DNA of 5,701 nucleotides, from assembly GCA_958427155.1 (NCBI GenBank), contig CAUABB010000104.1, positions 1 through 5,701 of the forward strand, written 5' to 3'. Shown piece by piece: positions 1-5,701 of this stretch (position 1 is the stretch's first letter; each line of letters opens with the position of its first letter). Position numbers and translations under genes: made by a program. Source of the stretch: an uncultured Oscillospiraceae bacterium (lineage in GTDB: Bacteria; Bacillota; Clostridia; Oscillospirales; Ruminococcaceae). Below the pieces are notes generated by a model. It was not told the origin of the DNA, searched no databases, and saw only the letters and a list, made by a program, of their open reading frames with translations.

Positions 1-307
1 CCGGTAGTATAAAGTAGTTCTCCTTCATAGAGGCGTCAGCACGATCGACAAGATGAACGCGATAGTTCTTCCCCAAAAACAAAACATTTTCCCCTTCTCC
101 TGCTGAATACTTCTTTTTTTGCTCCAGCCTGATTCGGGCAGTTTTCAAATGAGCTTCGATCCAATTCATACGAGAGGCCACAAAAGCTTCGATTACCGAA
201 AGCGGCATCCGGAGCGGCGCGCGAACCTCAACCCGCGCATCCTCCAAAATATGGATCGCCAGTGTTTTTCGTTTTGAACGTATCAAAACATAATCGTTTT
301 TTTCCAA
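1..307 (-). CDS. YgjP-like (DUF45) metallopeptidase, N-terminal part
   Basis: The visible 102 residues resemble the N-terminal half of YgjP/DUF45 proteins, which are small soluble zinc-dependent metallopeptidase-like proteins of poorly defined role. Family-like features are the basic 'RSKRKTLAIHI' strand (residues 10-20), 'VEVRAPLRMP' (26-35), a helix with 'FVASRMNWIEAHL' (42-54), and 'FLGKNYRVHLV' (77-87). The HExxH zinc motif that would confirm the call normally lies further downstream and is outside the window. I chose the TTG at 305-307 because AGAGG sits at 316-320 with an 8-nt spacer. An in-frame GTG at 371-373 is open but would place the terminator hairpin inside the coding sequence. 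The gene follows the arabinofuranosidase on the same strand but lies beyond the terminator, so it is probably not a regular operon member. The family call rests on recalled sequence pattern only. Confidence 0.75.
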   Translation of the reverse strand, partial: MEKNDYVLIRSKRKTLAIHILEDARVEVRAPLRMPLSVIEAFVASRMNWIEAHLKTARIRLEQKKKYSAGEGENVLFLGKNYRVHLVDRADASMKENYFILP

Positions 308-315
308 AATTATTT

Positions 316-320
316 CCTCT
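316..320 (-). promoter_or_regulatory. Ribosome binding site setting a TTG start
   Basis: AGAGG on the minus strand lies 8 nt before the TTG at 305-307. No ATG lies in frame nearby, so this site decides the start of the YgjP-like gene. It begins only about 9 nt after the terminator hairpin ends, so folding of the hairpin or its flank could affect access. Confidence 0.6.
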
Positions 321-328
321 TTTCGTGA

Positions 329-360
329 AAAACAAAAGCGCCAAACGGCGCTTTTGTTTT
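329..360 (-). terminator. Rho-independent terminator of the glycosidase operon
   Basis: A perfect 14-bp inverted repeat (329-342 and 347-360) encloses a 4-nt loop. Read on the minus strand, the core is GCGCC-GTTT-GGCGC followed by TTTTGTTTTT, a classic GC stem plus U-tract. It starts 14 nt after the arabinofuranosidase stop codon. Because the A-rich and T-rich arms pair, it could also work on the plus strand, but no plus-strand gene ends here. Confidence 0.9.
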
Positions 361-374
361 CTACACGTGACACA

Positions 375-1880
375 TTATTTTACCCGGAACCGCAAGACGT
401 TCCAAGACACCTTCGGCATCCGGACTGTAGCTATCCCATTTCCCATTTCCGGAAGTTCGCAATTCACCGGAACAATCTGATTTTCTGCACTATTCACCGC
501 TTTGATGTCATCATTGGAATAACAGATACATTCAGCGCACTCAACCGCACCAAACGGACGAAGATCCACCGAAACCTCAACGTCGTCTTCCAGGCTGCGA
601 TTAACCGCAAAAACGGTGACCATCTCTTCTTCTTCGTTATATACCGCAACAGAGTCGATGTGCTTTACATCAGAACGCTCTTCGCAAGAGTAAACAGGCG
701 AAATAACCTCCGTGCTGAGAGCAATGCCGCGCCCGTAATTTGACGCGTGCATAAACGGATAAAAAATAGTCTGACACCAAGCCGGTCCATCCCCATCCTC
801 GGTCATAATCGGCGCGATGACATTAACAAGCTGAGCGAGACAAGCGGTTTTAACCCGGTCGCAGTTTTTTAATAAGGTAATCAGCATGGATCCAACCAGC
901 ACCGCATCCTCAAAGAAATAAATGTCCTCGAGCTGATGAGGAGCCTGCACCCATTTCGGCAGCTTTTTATCCTGTTCATTGGAGTGGTACCAAACATTCC
1001 ACTCATCAAAAGAAAGATTAATATCCTTATCTCCACGTTTTTTCGCCTTTACCATATCACAGACCGCTATGACTTCCTTGATAAACTCATCCATCTCGTC
1101 TCCTTTGGAGAGGAAAGACTGCGTGTCCGCACTATTATTGTAACCATAATACTGATGGAGAGAAAGCAGATCAACGTTTTCGTAGGTATGCGTAAGAACT
1201 GTTTCCTCCCAGCTTAAATAGGTTGGCATTTGTTTATGGGAACTTCCGCAGACAACCAGCTGGATAGATGGATCAACCCATTTCATAATTTTAGCGGTTT
1301 CGCAAGCAACCCGTCCGTACTCCTCAGCCGTTTTATGACCAATCTGCCACGGACCGTCCATTTCATTGCCAAGGCACCAGGTTTTAATCCGATGAGGCTC
1401 CCGGTAACCGTGCTGAATTCGTAAATCACTGAGTGCCGTACCGGAAGGATGATTACAGTACTCAATCAGTTCTTTGGCTTCCATTGGCCCACGAGTACCG
1501 AGGTTCACTGCCATCATCACGTCAGCATTCGCTTTTTTAGCCCAATCACAAAATTCATTGAGGCCAAACTGGTTGGTTTCCACCACAAACCAAGCAAGTT
1601 CCAATCGGGATGGGCGAAGCTCCTTCGGGCCAACGCTATCTTCCCACTTAAAACCTGAGACAAAGTTCCCTCCGGGATAGCGCACGACCGGAACATTCAG
1701 TTTTCTTACCAGATTCAGCACATCGGTGCGAAATCCCTGTTCATCGGCAGACGGATGCCCCGGCTGATAAATGCCATTATAAACCGCCCGGCCTAAATGC
1801 TCAATAAAAGAACCGTAAATTCGTTTGTCGACCGGAGCGATCCTGTTTTGCTTGTCTACTATAATTTTTGCCTGTTTCAT
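375..1880 (-). CDS. abfA: Alpha-L-arabinofuranosidase, glycoside hydrolase family 51
   Basis: This 501-residue enzyme is predicted to release terminal alpha-L-arabinofuranosyl residues from arabinan, arabinoxylan or arabinogalactan oligosaccharides. It matches GH51 along its whole length, with the usual size of about 500 residues. Visible signatures are 'YGSFIEHLGR' (22-31, with a conserved substrate-binding Glu), 'VRYPGGNFVSGF' (66-77), 'WCLGNEMDGPWQ' (168-179, acid/base Glu173) and 'SFDEWNVWY' (290-298, nucleophile Glu293). The order is a (beta/alpha)8 barrel followed by a C-terminal beta domain ending 'WNVLRFRVK'. There is no signal peptide, so it is probably cytoplasmic and acts on imported oligosaccharides. 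The ATG at 1880 follows GAGGG (1888-1892) by 7 nt, and that Shine-Dalgarno overlaps the kinase stop codon, which suggests translational coupling. It is the last gene before the terminator. The family is certain; the natural substrate is not. Confidence 0.96.
   Translation of the reverse strand: MKQAKIIVDKQNRIAPVDKRIYGSFIEHLGRAVYNGIYQPGHPSADEQGFRTDVLNLVRKLNVPVVRYPGGNFVSGFKWEDSVGPKELRPSRLELAWFVVETNQFGLNEFCDWAKKANADVMMAVNLGTRGPMEAKELIEYCNHPSGTALSDLRIQHGYREPHRIKTWCLGNEMDGPWQIGHKTAEEYGRVACETAKIMKWVDPSIQLVVCGSSHKQMPTYLSWEETVLTHTYENVDLLSLHQYYGYNNSADTQSFLSKGDEMDEFIKEVIAVCDMVKAKKRGDKDINLSFDEWNVWYHSNEQDKKLPKWVQAPHQLEDIYFFEDAVLVGSMLITLLKNCDRVKTACLAQLVNVIAPIMTEDGDGPAWCQTIFYPFMHASNYGRGIALSTEVISPVYSCEERSDVKHIDSVAVYNEEEEMVTVFAVNRSLEDDVEVSVDLRPFGAVECAECICYSNDDIKAVNSAENQIVPVNCELPEMGNGIATVRMPKVSWNVLRFRVK
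377..405 (-). promoter_or_regulatory. Possible weak promoter inside the 3' end of abfA
   Basis: On the minus strand TTGGAA (400-405) and TAAAAT (377-382) are separated by 17 bp. Both lie in the last codons of abfA, so the match may be chance. If used, transcription would start near the abfA stop and run through the 329-360 hairpin into the YgjP-like gene, which otherwise has no room for a promoter after the terminator. Confidence 0.25.
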
Positions 1881-1887
1881 CTACTTT

Positions 1888-1892
1888 CCCTC
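1888..1892 (-). promoter_or_regulatory. abfA ribosome binding site overlapping the kinase stop
   Basis: GAGGG on the minus strand lies 7 nt before the abfA ATG and shares bases with the TGA stop codon of the kinase (1891-1893). A ribosome finishing the kinase would stop on this site, so coupled translation of the two genes is likely. Confidence 0.7.
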
Positions 1893-2832
1893 ACTTTTGA
1901 TGATTTAAAAAGGCTTCGATTTCCGCCTCAGATGGAATGGCAGGAATTCCGCCAAATTTAGTCGCACAAAGAGAGCCTGCCGCACAGGAAAATGTCATAT
2001 ATTCCGCAAGTTTTTCTCCATCCAGACGAAACTCATTTCTAACCAATCTTGACAAAAGCGCACCGGTAAAAGCATCACCCGAACCGGTTGTATCCACTAC
2101 TCGAACATCAGGTGCCGGAACATATTCGCTGTCCGTCCAGGTTTTATAATAACATCCTCGGGAACCCATGGTAACCACCACCAGTTGCATCCCTTTATCG
2201 AGAAGCCACTGAGCGCCTTTTACCTCATCTTCATAAGGAGTAAGAAGTGGAACCTCATTATCAGAGAGCTTCATATAATCTATCTGACTTAAGGGAAGCG
2301 CCATCCTTTTTTTTGCTACATCAACGTCATCCCAGAGGGCAGGACGCCAGTTGGGATCATAAGAGATTTTAGCACCTGCTTTTTTCGCAATCTGAACCGC
2401 TTCCAGAGTAGCGCTTCTGGCAGGTTCATCCGTTAAGGAAAGAGAACCAAAATGAAACATTTTGCAATTTTCAAGCAGTTCGCGATCTAGCTCCCCGGCT
2501 TCTAGCAAAGTGTCTGCCGAGTGATTCCGGCAAAACGTAAAACTCCGATCGCCACCGGGGTTTAAGTGAACAAATGCAAGTGTCGTATGAACGTTACTGC
2601 GGAGCATAGACGAGGTATTCACCCCGTTTTTCTTTAATGTGTCTACCAACAGATCTCCGAACTGATCATTCCCCACCTTCCCGATAAAAGCGGTTTTACA
2701 CCCAGCCTTTGCCGCCATAACCAAGACGTTTGCGGGAGCTCCTCCGGGGTGAGCTGTAAAAGTATTGGGGCTACCCGCGGGGGTAAAATCAATCAGCGTT
2801 TCGCCTAACGCCACAATATCAGTTTGATGCAT
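1891..2832 (-). CDS. PfkB-family carbohydrate kinase, fructokinase-like
   Basis: This 313-residue cytoplasmic sugar kinase uses ATP to phosphorylate a sugar, most likely fructose to fructose 6-phosphate. It has the full ribokinase-like fold: 'ALGETLIDFTPAG' (8-20), PfkB signature 1 region 'GGAPANV' (30-36), 'GKVGNDQFG' (51-59), 'DPNWRPALW' (159-167), and signature 2 'DTTGSGDAFTGALL' (247-260) with the anion hole and catalytic Asp253. The 'LIDFTPAG' and 'DPNWRPALW' strings favour fructokinase over ribokinase or 2-keto-3-deoxygluconate kinase, but PfkB specificity is hard to read from sequence. I chose the ATG at 2832, which follows an AAAGGGGG stretch. An in-frame TTG at 2862 would add ten residues (MIERKGGLAA) unlike the family's N-terminus. 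The gene lies 59 nt after the GH95 stop and 10 nt before abfA, in one operon. Confidence 0.92.
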   Translation of the reverse strand: MHQTDIVALGETLIDFTPAGSPNTFTAHPGGAPANVLVMAAKAGCKTAFIGKVGNDQFGDLLVDTLKKNGVNTSSMLRSNVHTTLAFVHLNPGGDRSFTFCRNHSADTLLEAGELDRELLENCKMFHFGSLSLTDEPARSATLEAVQIAKKAGAKISYDPNWRPALWDDVDVAKKRMALPLSQIDYMKLSDNEVPLLTPYEDEVKGAQWLLDKGMQLVVVTMGSRGCYYKTWTDSEYVPAPDVRVVDTTGSGDAFTGALLSRLVRNEFRLDGEKLAEYMTFSCAAGSLCATKFGGIPAIPSEAEIEAFLNHQK

Positions 2833-2842
2833 CGCTGCTAAT

Positions 2843-2850
2843 CCCCCTTT
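2843..2850 (-). promoter_or_regulatory. Ribosome binding site deciding the kinase start
   Basis: AAAGGGGG on the minus strand ends 10 nt before the ATG at 2830-2832. It lies downstream of the alternative TTG (2860-2862), so it supports the shorter 313-residue protein. It is G-rich and deviates from the AGGAGG consensus, so initiation may be moderate. Confidence 0.6.
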
Positions 2851-2891
2851 TCTTTCAATCAAATTCAGTCAGAACAAGAGGCATTTTGAAA

Positions 2892-4880
2892 TCAATCTTC
2901 CTTCCCAATTAGGGTATATTGATTTCCACAATGGTTGGTAATATGACAGGAAGTAACCTTTCCGTTCTCCCATGCAAAGTCAAGTTCAAAACCGCCACGG
3001 GTACGGACACCTTTCAGGCTGCCTTTATTCCATGCTTTTGGAAGATTGGGCAGAAGCTCTATCTCGTATGAAACGATCTTCCCGCTTTCATCCGTTATCT
3101 GGCGGGACTGCACCAGTGTTTCTAACATCAATGCGGGAAGACCCCCGCTGATATCCGTATTGAAAATCTTCGGGCCCATATCGTGGGAAGAAGAAAAGGT
3201 ATTAAAATAATTGTTCTGCGCCATCTCGCACAGGATGTTCCACACAGTGGGATTATCTTTCAGATGAGCGGCGGCAAAGGCCATCTGGACATTTCCAAAC
3301 GCCATCTGTCCTTTTTCTCCCGCCTTATATTTCATCCGGTACTGATAAGCTTTTTCACAGGCGTCATACAGCTTTTTATTATTTCTAAAAAGCTCCGGAA
3401 GACCATAATAGATCATATAAAGATGAGAGGAATGCCGATGATCGTACCGATCCTCCAGGTCAGGCGTCATCCACTCTTTAAGCGCACCGTCTTTGTTGAT
3501 CATATACGGCGGCATCTTGTCGAGCATTCTCTGCCACTTCGGGATATTTTCCTCCTCAACCCCCAGGGTCTTACAACCTTCAATCAGGTTTTGGAACAAC
3601 TCGGTCGCCACCGCAACGTCCATCGTCGCGTTGACACAGGCCTGTGCTTCAGAGCCGGTTGGATTGTTTTCCGGCGAATAAGAAGGAGTGAAAAGCCATT
3701 TCCCGTTTTCATCCTCAATTAAGAAGTCTTCATAAAACAAGGCGCATTCTTTCATATAAGGCAAAGCGTGTTTTAAGAAAAATTCTTTATCCCCGCTGTA
3801 AAGATAATAATCGTAGAAGAAATGGGAGTTCCAAGCGGCACCCGCCGTCCAGAAGGTCATGCACCACCGGTGACCGAAATGGTTCGCCAAACCATGCCGG
3901 TTTCCGCGGCAGGCCAGCATCATACCGCGCGCGCCATATAAGGTTTCAGCGTTGACCTTATTGTCCGGAATCAAAAACTCCTCATAATTTATAAAACTAT
4001 CCATCATCTCAAACATATTGCCGGGTAGATTACAGAGAATCGCGGTTTGAAGATTTCCATTCTGAGTATAGTCACCCGACCAGCAAGGTTGGTTTGTGCC
4101 CGCCCAGATTCCCTGAAGATTCGGCGGGTTTTCACCGCTTGCACAAAGAATTTCATACCGGCCCGCGTCAAAAATCCGCTTGAAAAAGCCGTTAGGCGGG
4201 GGAGTTCCTTCTTTACGAGAACGGGGCCAAAGCTCGTCCGCCAACTGAGCGTCGCTTTCCGGATCATCCAAATCCAGCTCAATTCTATTATAAATTCCCC
4301 CATGAATTACCGCATGGTCGCGCAAAAGGGCGTCAAAATCAGGAGTAACACCATGAAAAGCGGTCTCCGCCGAAACTTCTGGCTCCGCCATATTCTCACA
4401 CATAACAACATTAAAATAAAGAACAGTTTCTGTCGCACCCTCAACCAAGAGCCCCGCTCCGGCTTCCTTTAAAACCCCGTCGGTTTTCGCGATTTTAGCA
4501 GCACAGCGGTACCCGTAACTAACTGTTTTAAAAATGCCATCATACAGGATTGTATCGTCCTTTACAGAAATAACCGGCTTGTCGATATTCCGGTCATATT
4601 TTTCCTGCCACCAGCGGTTGGGACCGTCAATCTCCGTGAACTGATCCAAACGAACTTCATAAGAAACCGGTTTATCAGAGCGTACCCGCATGACCGCAAT
4701 TTTGCTGGCGCGTGAAACGAACAGTTCACGAACAACTTCACAATCGGATCCCATTTTAAACGCAACCCTAGTCAATCCATTCTCAAAATTGACCGACTTT
4801 TCATAATCCTGAATTTCTCCGGCTTCCGTTAGTTCAACCGCCATGGTGCAGGCAGGAACAAAAGGATCTGTCCAGTCCAT
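2892..4880 (-). CDS. GH95-type alpha-L-fucosidase/galactosidase, major C-terminal part of a frameshifted gene
   Basis: This 662-residue reading frame carries the rest of the N-terminal beta domain and the whole (alpha/alpha)6 catalytic domain of a GH95-like glycosidase, a family of inverting alpha-L-fucosidases and alpha-L-galactosidases. Family landmarks numbered from the 4880 ATG are 'GRYEILCASG' (240-249), 'NLQGIWAG' (254-261), 'YTQNGNLQ' (271-278; the Asn-x-Asn pair that positions the catalytic water), 'PSYSPEN' (399-405; Glu404 as likely general acid) and 'HRHSSHLY' (481-488). It is divergent: the usual 'MNYWPAE' after the Asn-x-Asn pair is replaced by 'TAILCNLPGN'. The missing first ~95 residues are encoded just upstream in another frame (4834-5157), so the gene is interrupted. 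The ATG at 4880 does have AGGAAGG (4889-4895) 8 nt upstream, so this part could be translated separately. No signal peptide is seen. Substrate is uncertain; L-fucose, L-galactose or a related sugar fits the family. Confidence 0.85.
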   Translation of the reverse strand: MDWTDPFVPACTMAVELTEAGEIQDYEKSVNFENGLTRVAFKMGSDCEVVRELFVSRASKIAVMRVRSDKPVSYEVRLDQFTEIDGPNRWWQEKYDRNIDKPVISVKDDTILYDGIFKTVSYGYRCAAKIAKTDGVLKEAGAGLLVEGATETVLYFNVVMCENMAEPEVSAETAFHGVTPDFDALLRDHAVIHGGIYNRIELDLDDPESDAQLADELWPRSRKEGTPPPNGFFKRIFDAGRYEILCASGENPPNLQGIWAGTNQPCWSGDYTQNGNLQTAILCNLPGNMFEMMDSFINYEEFLIPDNKVNAETLYGARGMMLACRGNRHGLANHFGHRWCMTFWTAGAAWNSHFFYDYYLYSGDKEFFLKHALPYMKECALFYEDFLIEDENGKWLFTPSYSPENNPTGSEAQACVNATMDVAVATELFQNLIEGCKTLGVEEENIPKWQRMLDKMPPYMINKDGALKEWMTPDLEDRYDHRHSSHLYMIYYGLPELFRNNKKLYDACEKAYQYRMKYKAGEKGQMAFGNVQMAFAAAHLKDNPTVWNILCEMAQNNYFNTFSSSHDMGPKIFNTDISGGLPALMLETLVQSRQITDESGKIVSYEIELLPNLPKAWNKGSLKGVRTRGGFELDFAWENGKVTSCHITNHCGNQYTLIGKED

Positions 4881-5157
4881 TTGGAAAACCTTCCTGTTTT
4901 CCCTGTTCTACTACAAAGTTAGCAGCCTCCTGATATTTGCCTTCAGCCAAAAGAGCACGGATCTGCGGCAGCGTCTGAGCGGTATGTACCGGAATCCGTT
5001 TTTCATGAAGAGGCGCATAAAGCCACTCATGAGAAAAAATAACTTTTTCCTTTTGAGGATACCCCATAACAATCGCGCCGATCGTGCCATTTCCGCTCAA
5101 GAGTCCTTCTTCCCACATTGTCGGCTGTAATTTACTGACAAAACCTTTTTTCATCAT
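4834..5157 (-). CDS. N-terminal fragment of the GH95-type glycosidase, ended by a frameshift
   Basis: This 107-residue frame encodes the beginning of the GH95 N-terminal beta-sandwich domain. 'MWEEGLLSGNGTIGAIVMGYP' is the typical W-E-x-x-L-x-x-GNG-x-x-GA opening, split here as residues 14-24 and 25-34, followed by 'EWLYAP' (44-49) and the helical 'IRALLAEGKYQEAANFVVE' stretch (66-84). Family-like sequence runs to about residue 96 ('NGLD'); the last 11 residues (RSFCSCLHHGG) look like out-of-frame tail, and the family-like sequence continues in the overlapping frame as 'DWTDPFVPACTM'. The 5157 and 5154 ATG codons are adjacent; AGGAGT at 5162-5167 gives the second the more usual spacing. Rejoined with the larger part, the protein would be about 756 residues, normal for GH95. 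It is the first gene after the operon promoter. No signal peptide. Confidence 0.8.
   Translation of the reverse strand: MMKKGFVSKLQPTMWEEGLLSGNGTIGAIVMGYPQKEKVIFSHEWLYAPLHEKRIPVHTAQTLPQIRALLAEGKYQEAANFVVEQGKQEGFPNGLDRSFCSCLHHGG
4889..4895 (-). promoter_or_regulatory. Internal Shine-Dalgarno before the downstream GH95 frame
   Basis: AGGAAGG on the minus strand lies 8 nt before the ATG at 4878-4880, inside the upstream GH95 fragment. It is as good a site as those of the real gene starts here, so ribosomes could begin or reinitiate on the larger GH95 frame despite the frameshift. It may also be a chance result of Lys/Gln/Glu codons. Confidence 0.4.
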
Positions 5158-5161
5158 TTTT

Positions 5162-5167
5162 ACTCCT
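5162..5167 (-). promoter_or_regulatory. Ribosome binding site of the operon's first gene
   Basis: AGGAGT on the minus strand precedes two consecutive ATG codons at 5155-5157 and 5152-5154. The spacing from AGGAG is 5 nt to the first and 8 nt to the second, so the second is the more likely start even though the first gives the longer frame. Confidence 0.75.
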
Positions 5168-5227
5168 GCCTTTTCTAAATTGATTCCTTGCTAAAATGCT
5201 TTATTCCAAAGATTTGAATTTAAGTTC

Positions 5228-5256
5228 ATCTTACCCTTTTTGTTTCCTGCCGTCAA
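5228..5256 (-). promoter_or_regulatory. Sigma-A promoter of the GH95-kinase-abfA operon
   Basis: On the minus strand, TTGACG (5251-5256) and TAAGAT (5228-5233) are separated by exactly 17 bp. Transcription would start near 5221, leaving a leader of about 65 nt before the GH95 start. An imperfect palindrome at 5215-5228 overlaps the start region and could be an operator. No other convincing promoter lies upstream of the downstream operon genes. Confidence 0.75.
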
Positions 5257-5291
5257 GATGGTTTTACATACTCTTTTTCATATAAATCAAG

Positions 5292-5320
5292 TTGCATTCG
5301 ACGCAAAGCTGTGCTAAAAT
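5292..5320 (+). promoter_or_regulatory. Extended -10 sigma-A promoter of the YbaK-type gene
   Basis: TTGCAT (5292-5297), a 17-bp spacer, then TAAAAT (5315-5320) preceded by TGC, the extended -10 motif. Transcription would start near 5327, about 30 nt before the TTG start codon. The -35 element is 35 bp from the -35 of the operon promoter on the other strand, so the two are divergent. Confidence 0.75.
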
Positions 5321-5343
5321 GTCACTCAAACCCACAAGACAAA

Positions 5344-5348
5344 AGAGG
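5344..5348 (+). promoter_or_regulatory. Ribosome binding site setting the YbaK-type TTG start
   Basis: AGAGG ends 9 nt before the TTG at 5358-5360. The in-frame ATG at 5349-5351 directly abuts this site and so has no spacer, which argues for the TTG start. Confidence 0.65.
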
Positions 5349-5357
5349 ATGATCTTT

Positions 5358-5701
5358 TTGAGCATTGAGGCAGTACGCTGCTATTTAAAACAATTTGAGG
5401 CGGACAAGCGGATTATTGAATTCGATGTTTCCAGCGCCACGGTAGAACTGGCGGCGCAGGCACTTGGCTGTCCTCCCGAACGAATTGCGAAAACGCTTTC
5501 CTTTTACGGAGACGAGGGGTGTATTTTAATCGTAACCGCCGGCGACGCAAAAATAGACAACGCAAAATTTAAAAAACAATTTGGTAGGAAAGCCAAAATG
5601 CTCACATTTGATGATGTTGAGATTTTAACCGGACATCCAGTAGGCGGTGTTTGTCCATTTGCGGTAAATCCCGGAGCGGTTGTTTACATCGATTGTTCTT
5701 T
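5358..5701 (+). CDS. YbaK/EbsC-type aminoacyl-tRNA deacylase, N-terminal part
   Basis: The 114 visible residues match the YbaK/EbsC/ProX family of cytoplasmic proteins that hydrolyse mischarged aminoacyl-tRNAs (Cys-tRNA-Pro for YbaK, Ala-tRNA-Pro for ProX) to protect translation accuracy. Landmarks are 'IIEFDVSSATVELAAQALG' (19-37), 'RIAKTLSF' (42-49) with the conserved substrate-binding Lys45, 'VTAGDAKID' (59-67), and 'TGHPVGGVCPF' (91-101), the conserved GxPxGGVxPF loop. The family is usually about 150-165 residues, so some 45 remain beyond the right edge. I chose the TTG start because the protein then begins 'MSIEAVR', as is common in the family, and because of the AGAGG spacing. It is transcribed divergently from the sugar operon and is probably unrelated in function. 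The family call is firm; which tRNA is corrected cannot be told. Confidence 0.92.
   Translation, partial: MSIEAVRCYLKQFEADKRIIEFDVSSATVELAAQALGCPPERIAKTLSFYGDEGCILIVTAGDAKIDNAKFKKQFGRKAKMLTFDDVEILTGHPVGGVCPFAVNPGAVVYIDCS

Noticed and set aside
354..743. A 129-codon plus-strand open frame opposite abfA
   Set aside because: It is fully antisense to a clear GH51 gene, shows no recognisable family, and is explained by codon bias of the real frame.
2833..2862. A longer kinase starting at TTG 2862
   Set aside because: The added residues are unlike the family, no Shine-Dalgarno precedes the TTG, and the purine-rich site lies between it and the better ATG at 2832.
3183..3722. A 179-codon plus-strand open frame opposite the GH95 gene
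   Set aside because: Antisense to conserved catalytic-domain sequence with no domain-like pattern and no convincing ribosome binding site.
4047..4472. A 141-codon plus-strand open frame opposite the GH95 gene
   Set aside because: Shadow of the GH95 coding frame; composition is rich in Arg, Asn and Ile without any family signature.
5187..5200. Plus-strand TTGCTAAAATG resembling the extended -10 of the YbaK promoter
   Set aside because: No -35-like sequence lies about 17 bp upstream, and it falls in the leader of the opposite operon; the promoter at 5292-5320 is much better.
5292..5306. TTGC-N7-GCAA inverted repeat over the YbaK-type -35 element
   Set aside because: Only four-base arms with a mostly asymmetric centre; expected by chance and no known operator consensus matches.
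5349..5351. ATG as start of the YbaK-type protein
   Set aside because: It touches the AGAGG site with no spacer, and the extra MIF residues are not typical; TTG at 5358 fits spacing and family N-terminus.
1..5701. CRISPR arrays, insertion sequences, tRNA/rRNA genes, prophage or defence genes
   Set aside because: No spaced direct repeats, transposase-like frames, cloverleaf sequence or phage/defence motifs were seen; the window reads as ordinary metabolic and housekeeping genes.

Overview
This 5.7-kb window looks like a chromosomal segment from a low-to-mid GC Firmicute, probably a fermentative gut- or plant-fibre-associated Clostridia member. That is inferred from purine-rich Shine-Dalgarno sites, TTG starts, sigma-A-type promoters with 17-bp spacers, and the style of the protein families. 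No species can be named from the sequence alone.

Layout, left to right. (1) Positions 1-307, minus strand: the N-terminal 102 residues of a YgjP-like (DUF45) metallopeptidase, whose catalytic half lies beyond the left edge. (2) Positions 329-360: a strong intrinsic terminator that closes the minus-strand operon. (3) Positions 375-5157, minus strand: a three-gene carbohydrate operon. In order of transcription it holds a GH95-type alpha-L-fucosidase/galactosidase-like glycosidase split by a frameshift near 4870-4907, a PfkB-family sugar kinase most like fructokinase, and a GH51 alpha-L-arabinofuranosidase. (4) Positions 5158-5357: a divergent promoter region with a good promoter in each direction. 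(5) Positions 5358-5701, plus strand: the first 114 residues of a YbaK/EbsC-type aminoacyl-tRNA deacylase, running off the right edge.

The two glycosidases have no signal peptides, so they probably trim imported plant-glycan oligosaccharides (arabinose- and fucose- or L-galactose-decorated side chains) in the cytoplasm, and the kinase phosphorylates a sugar. No transporter, sugar isomerase or regulator is in the window, so the pathway is only partly visible.

The main anomaly is the frameshift in the GH95 gene. The downstream reading frame begins with an ATG that has its own well-placed Shine-Dalgarno sequence, so the locus could be a recent pseudogene, a sequencing error, or a split gene translated by coupling. 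I found no CRISPR array, mobile element, tRNA or rRNA, and no evidence of a previously undescribed system.
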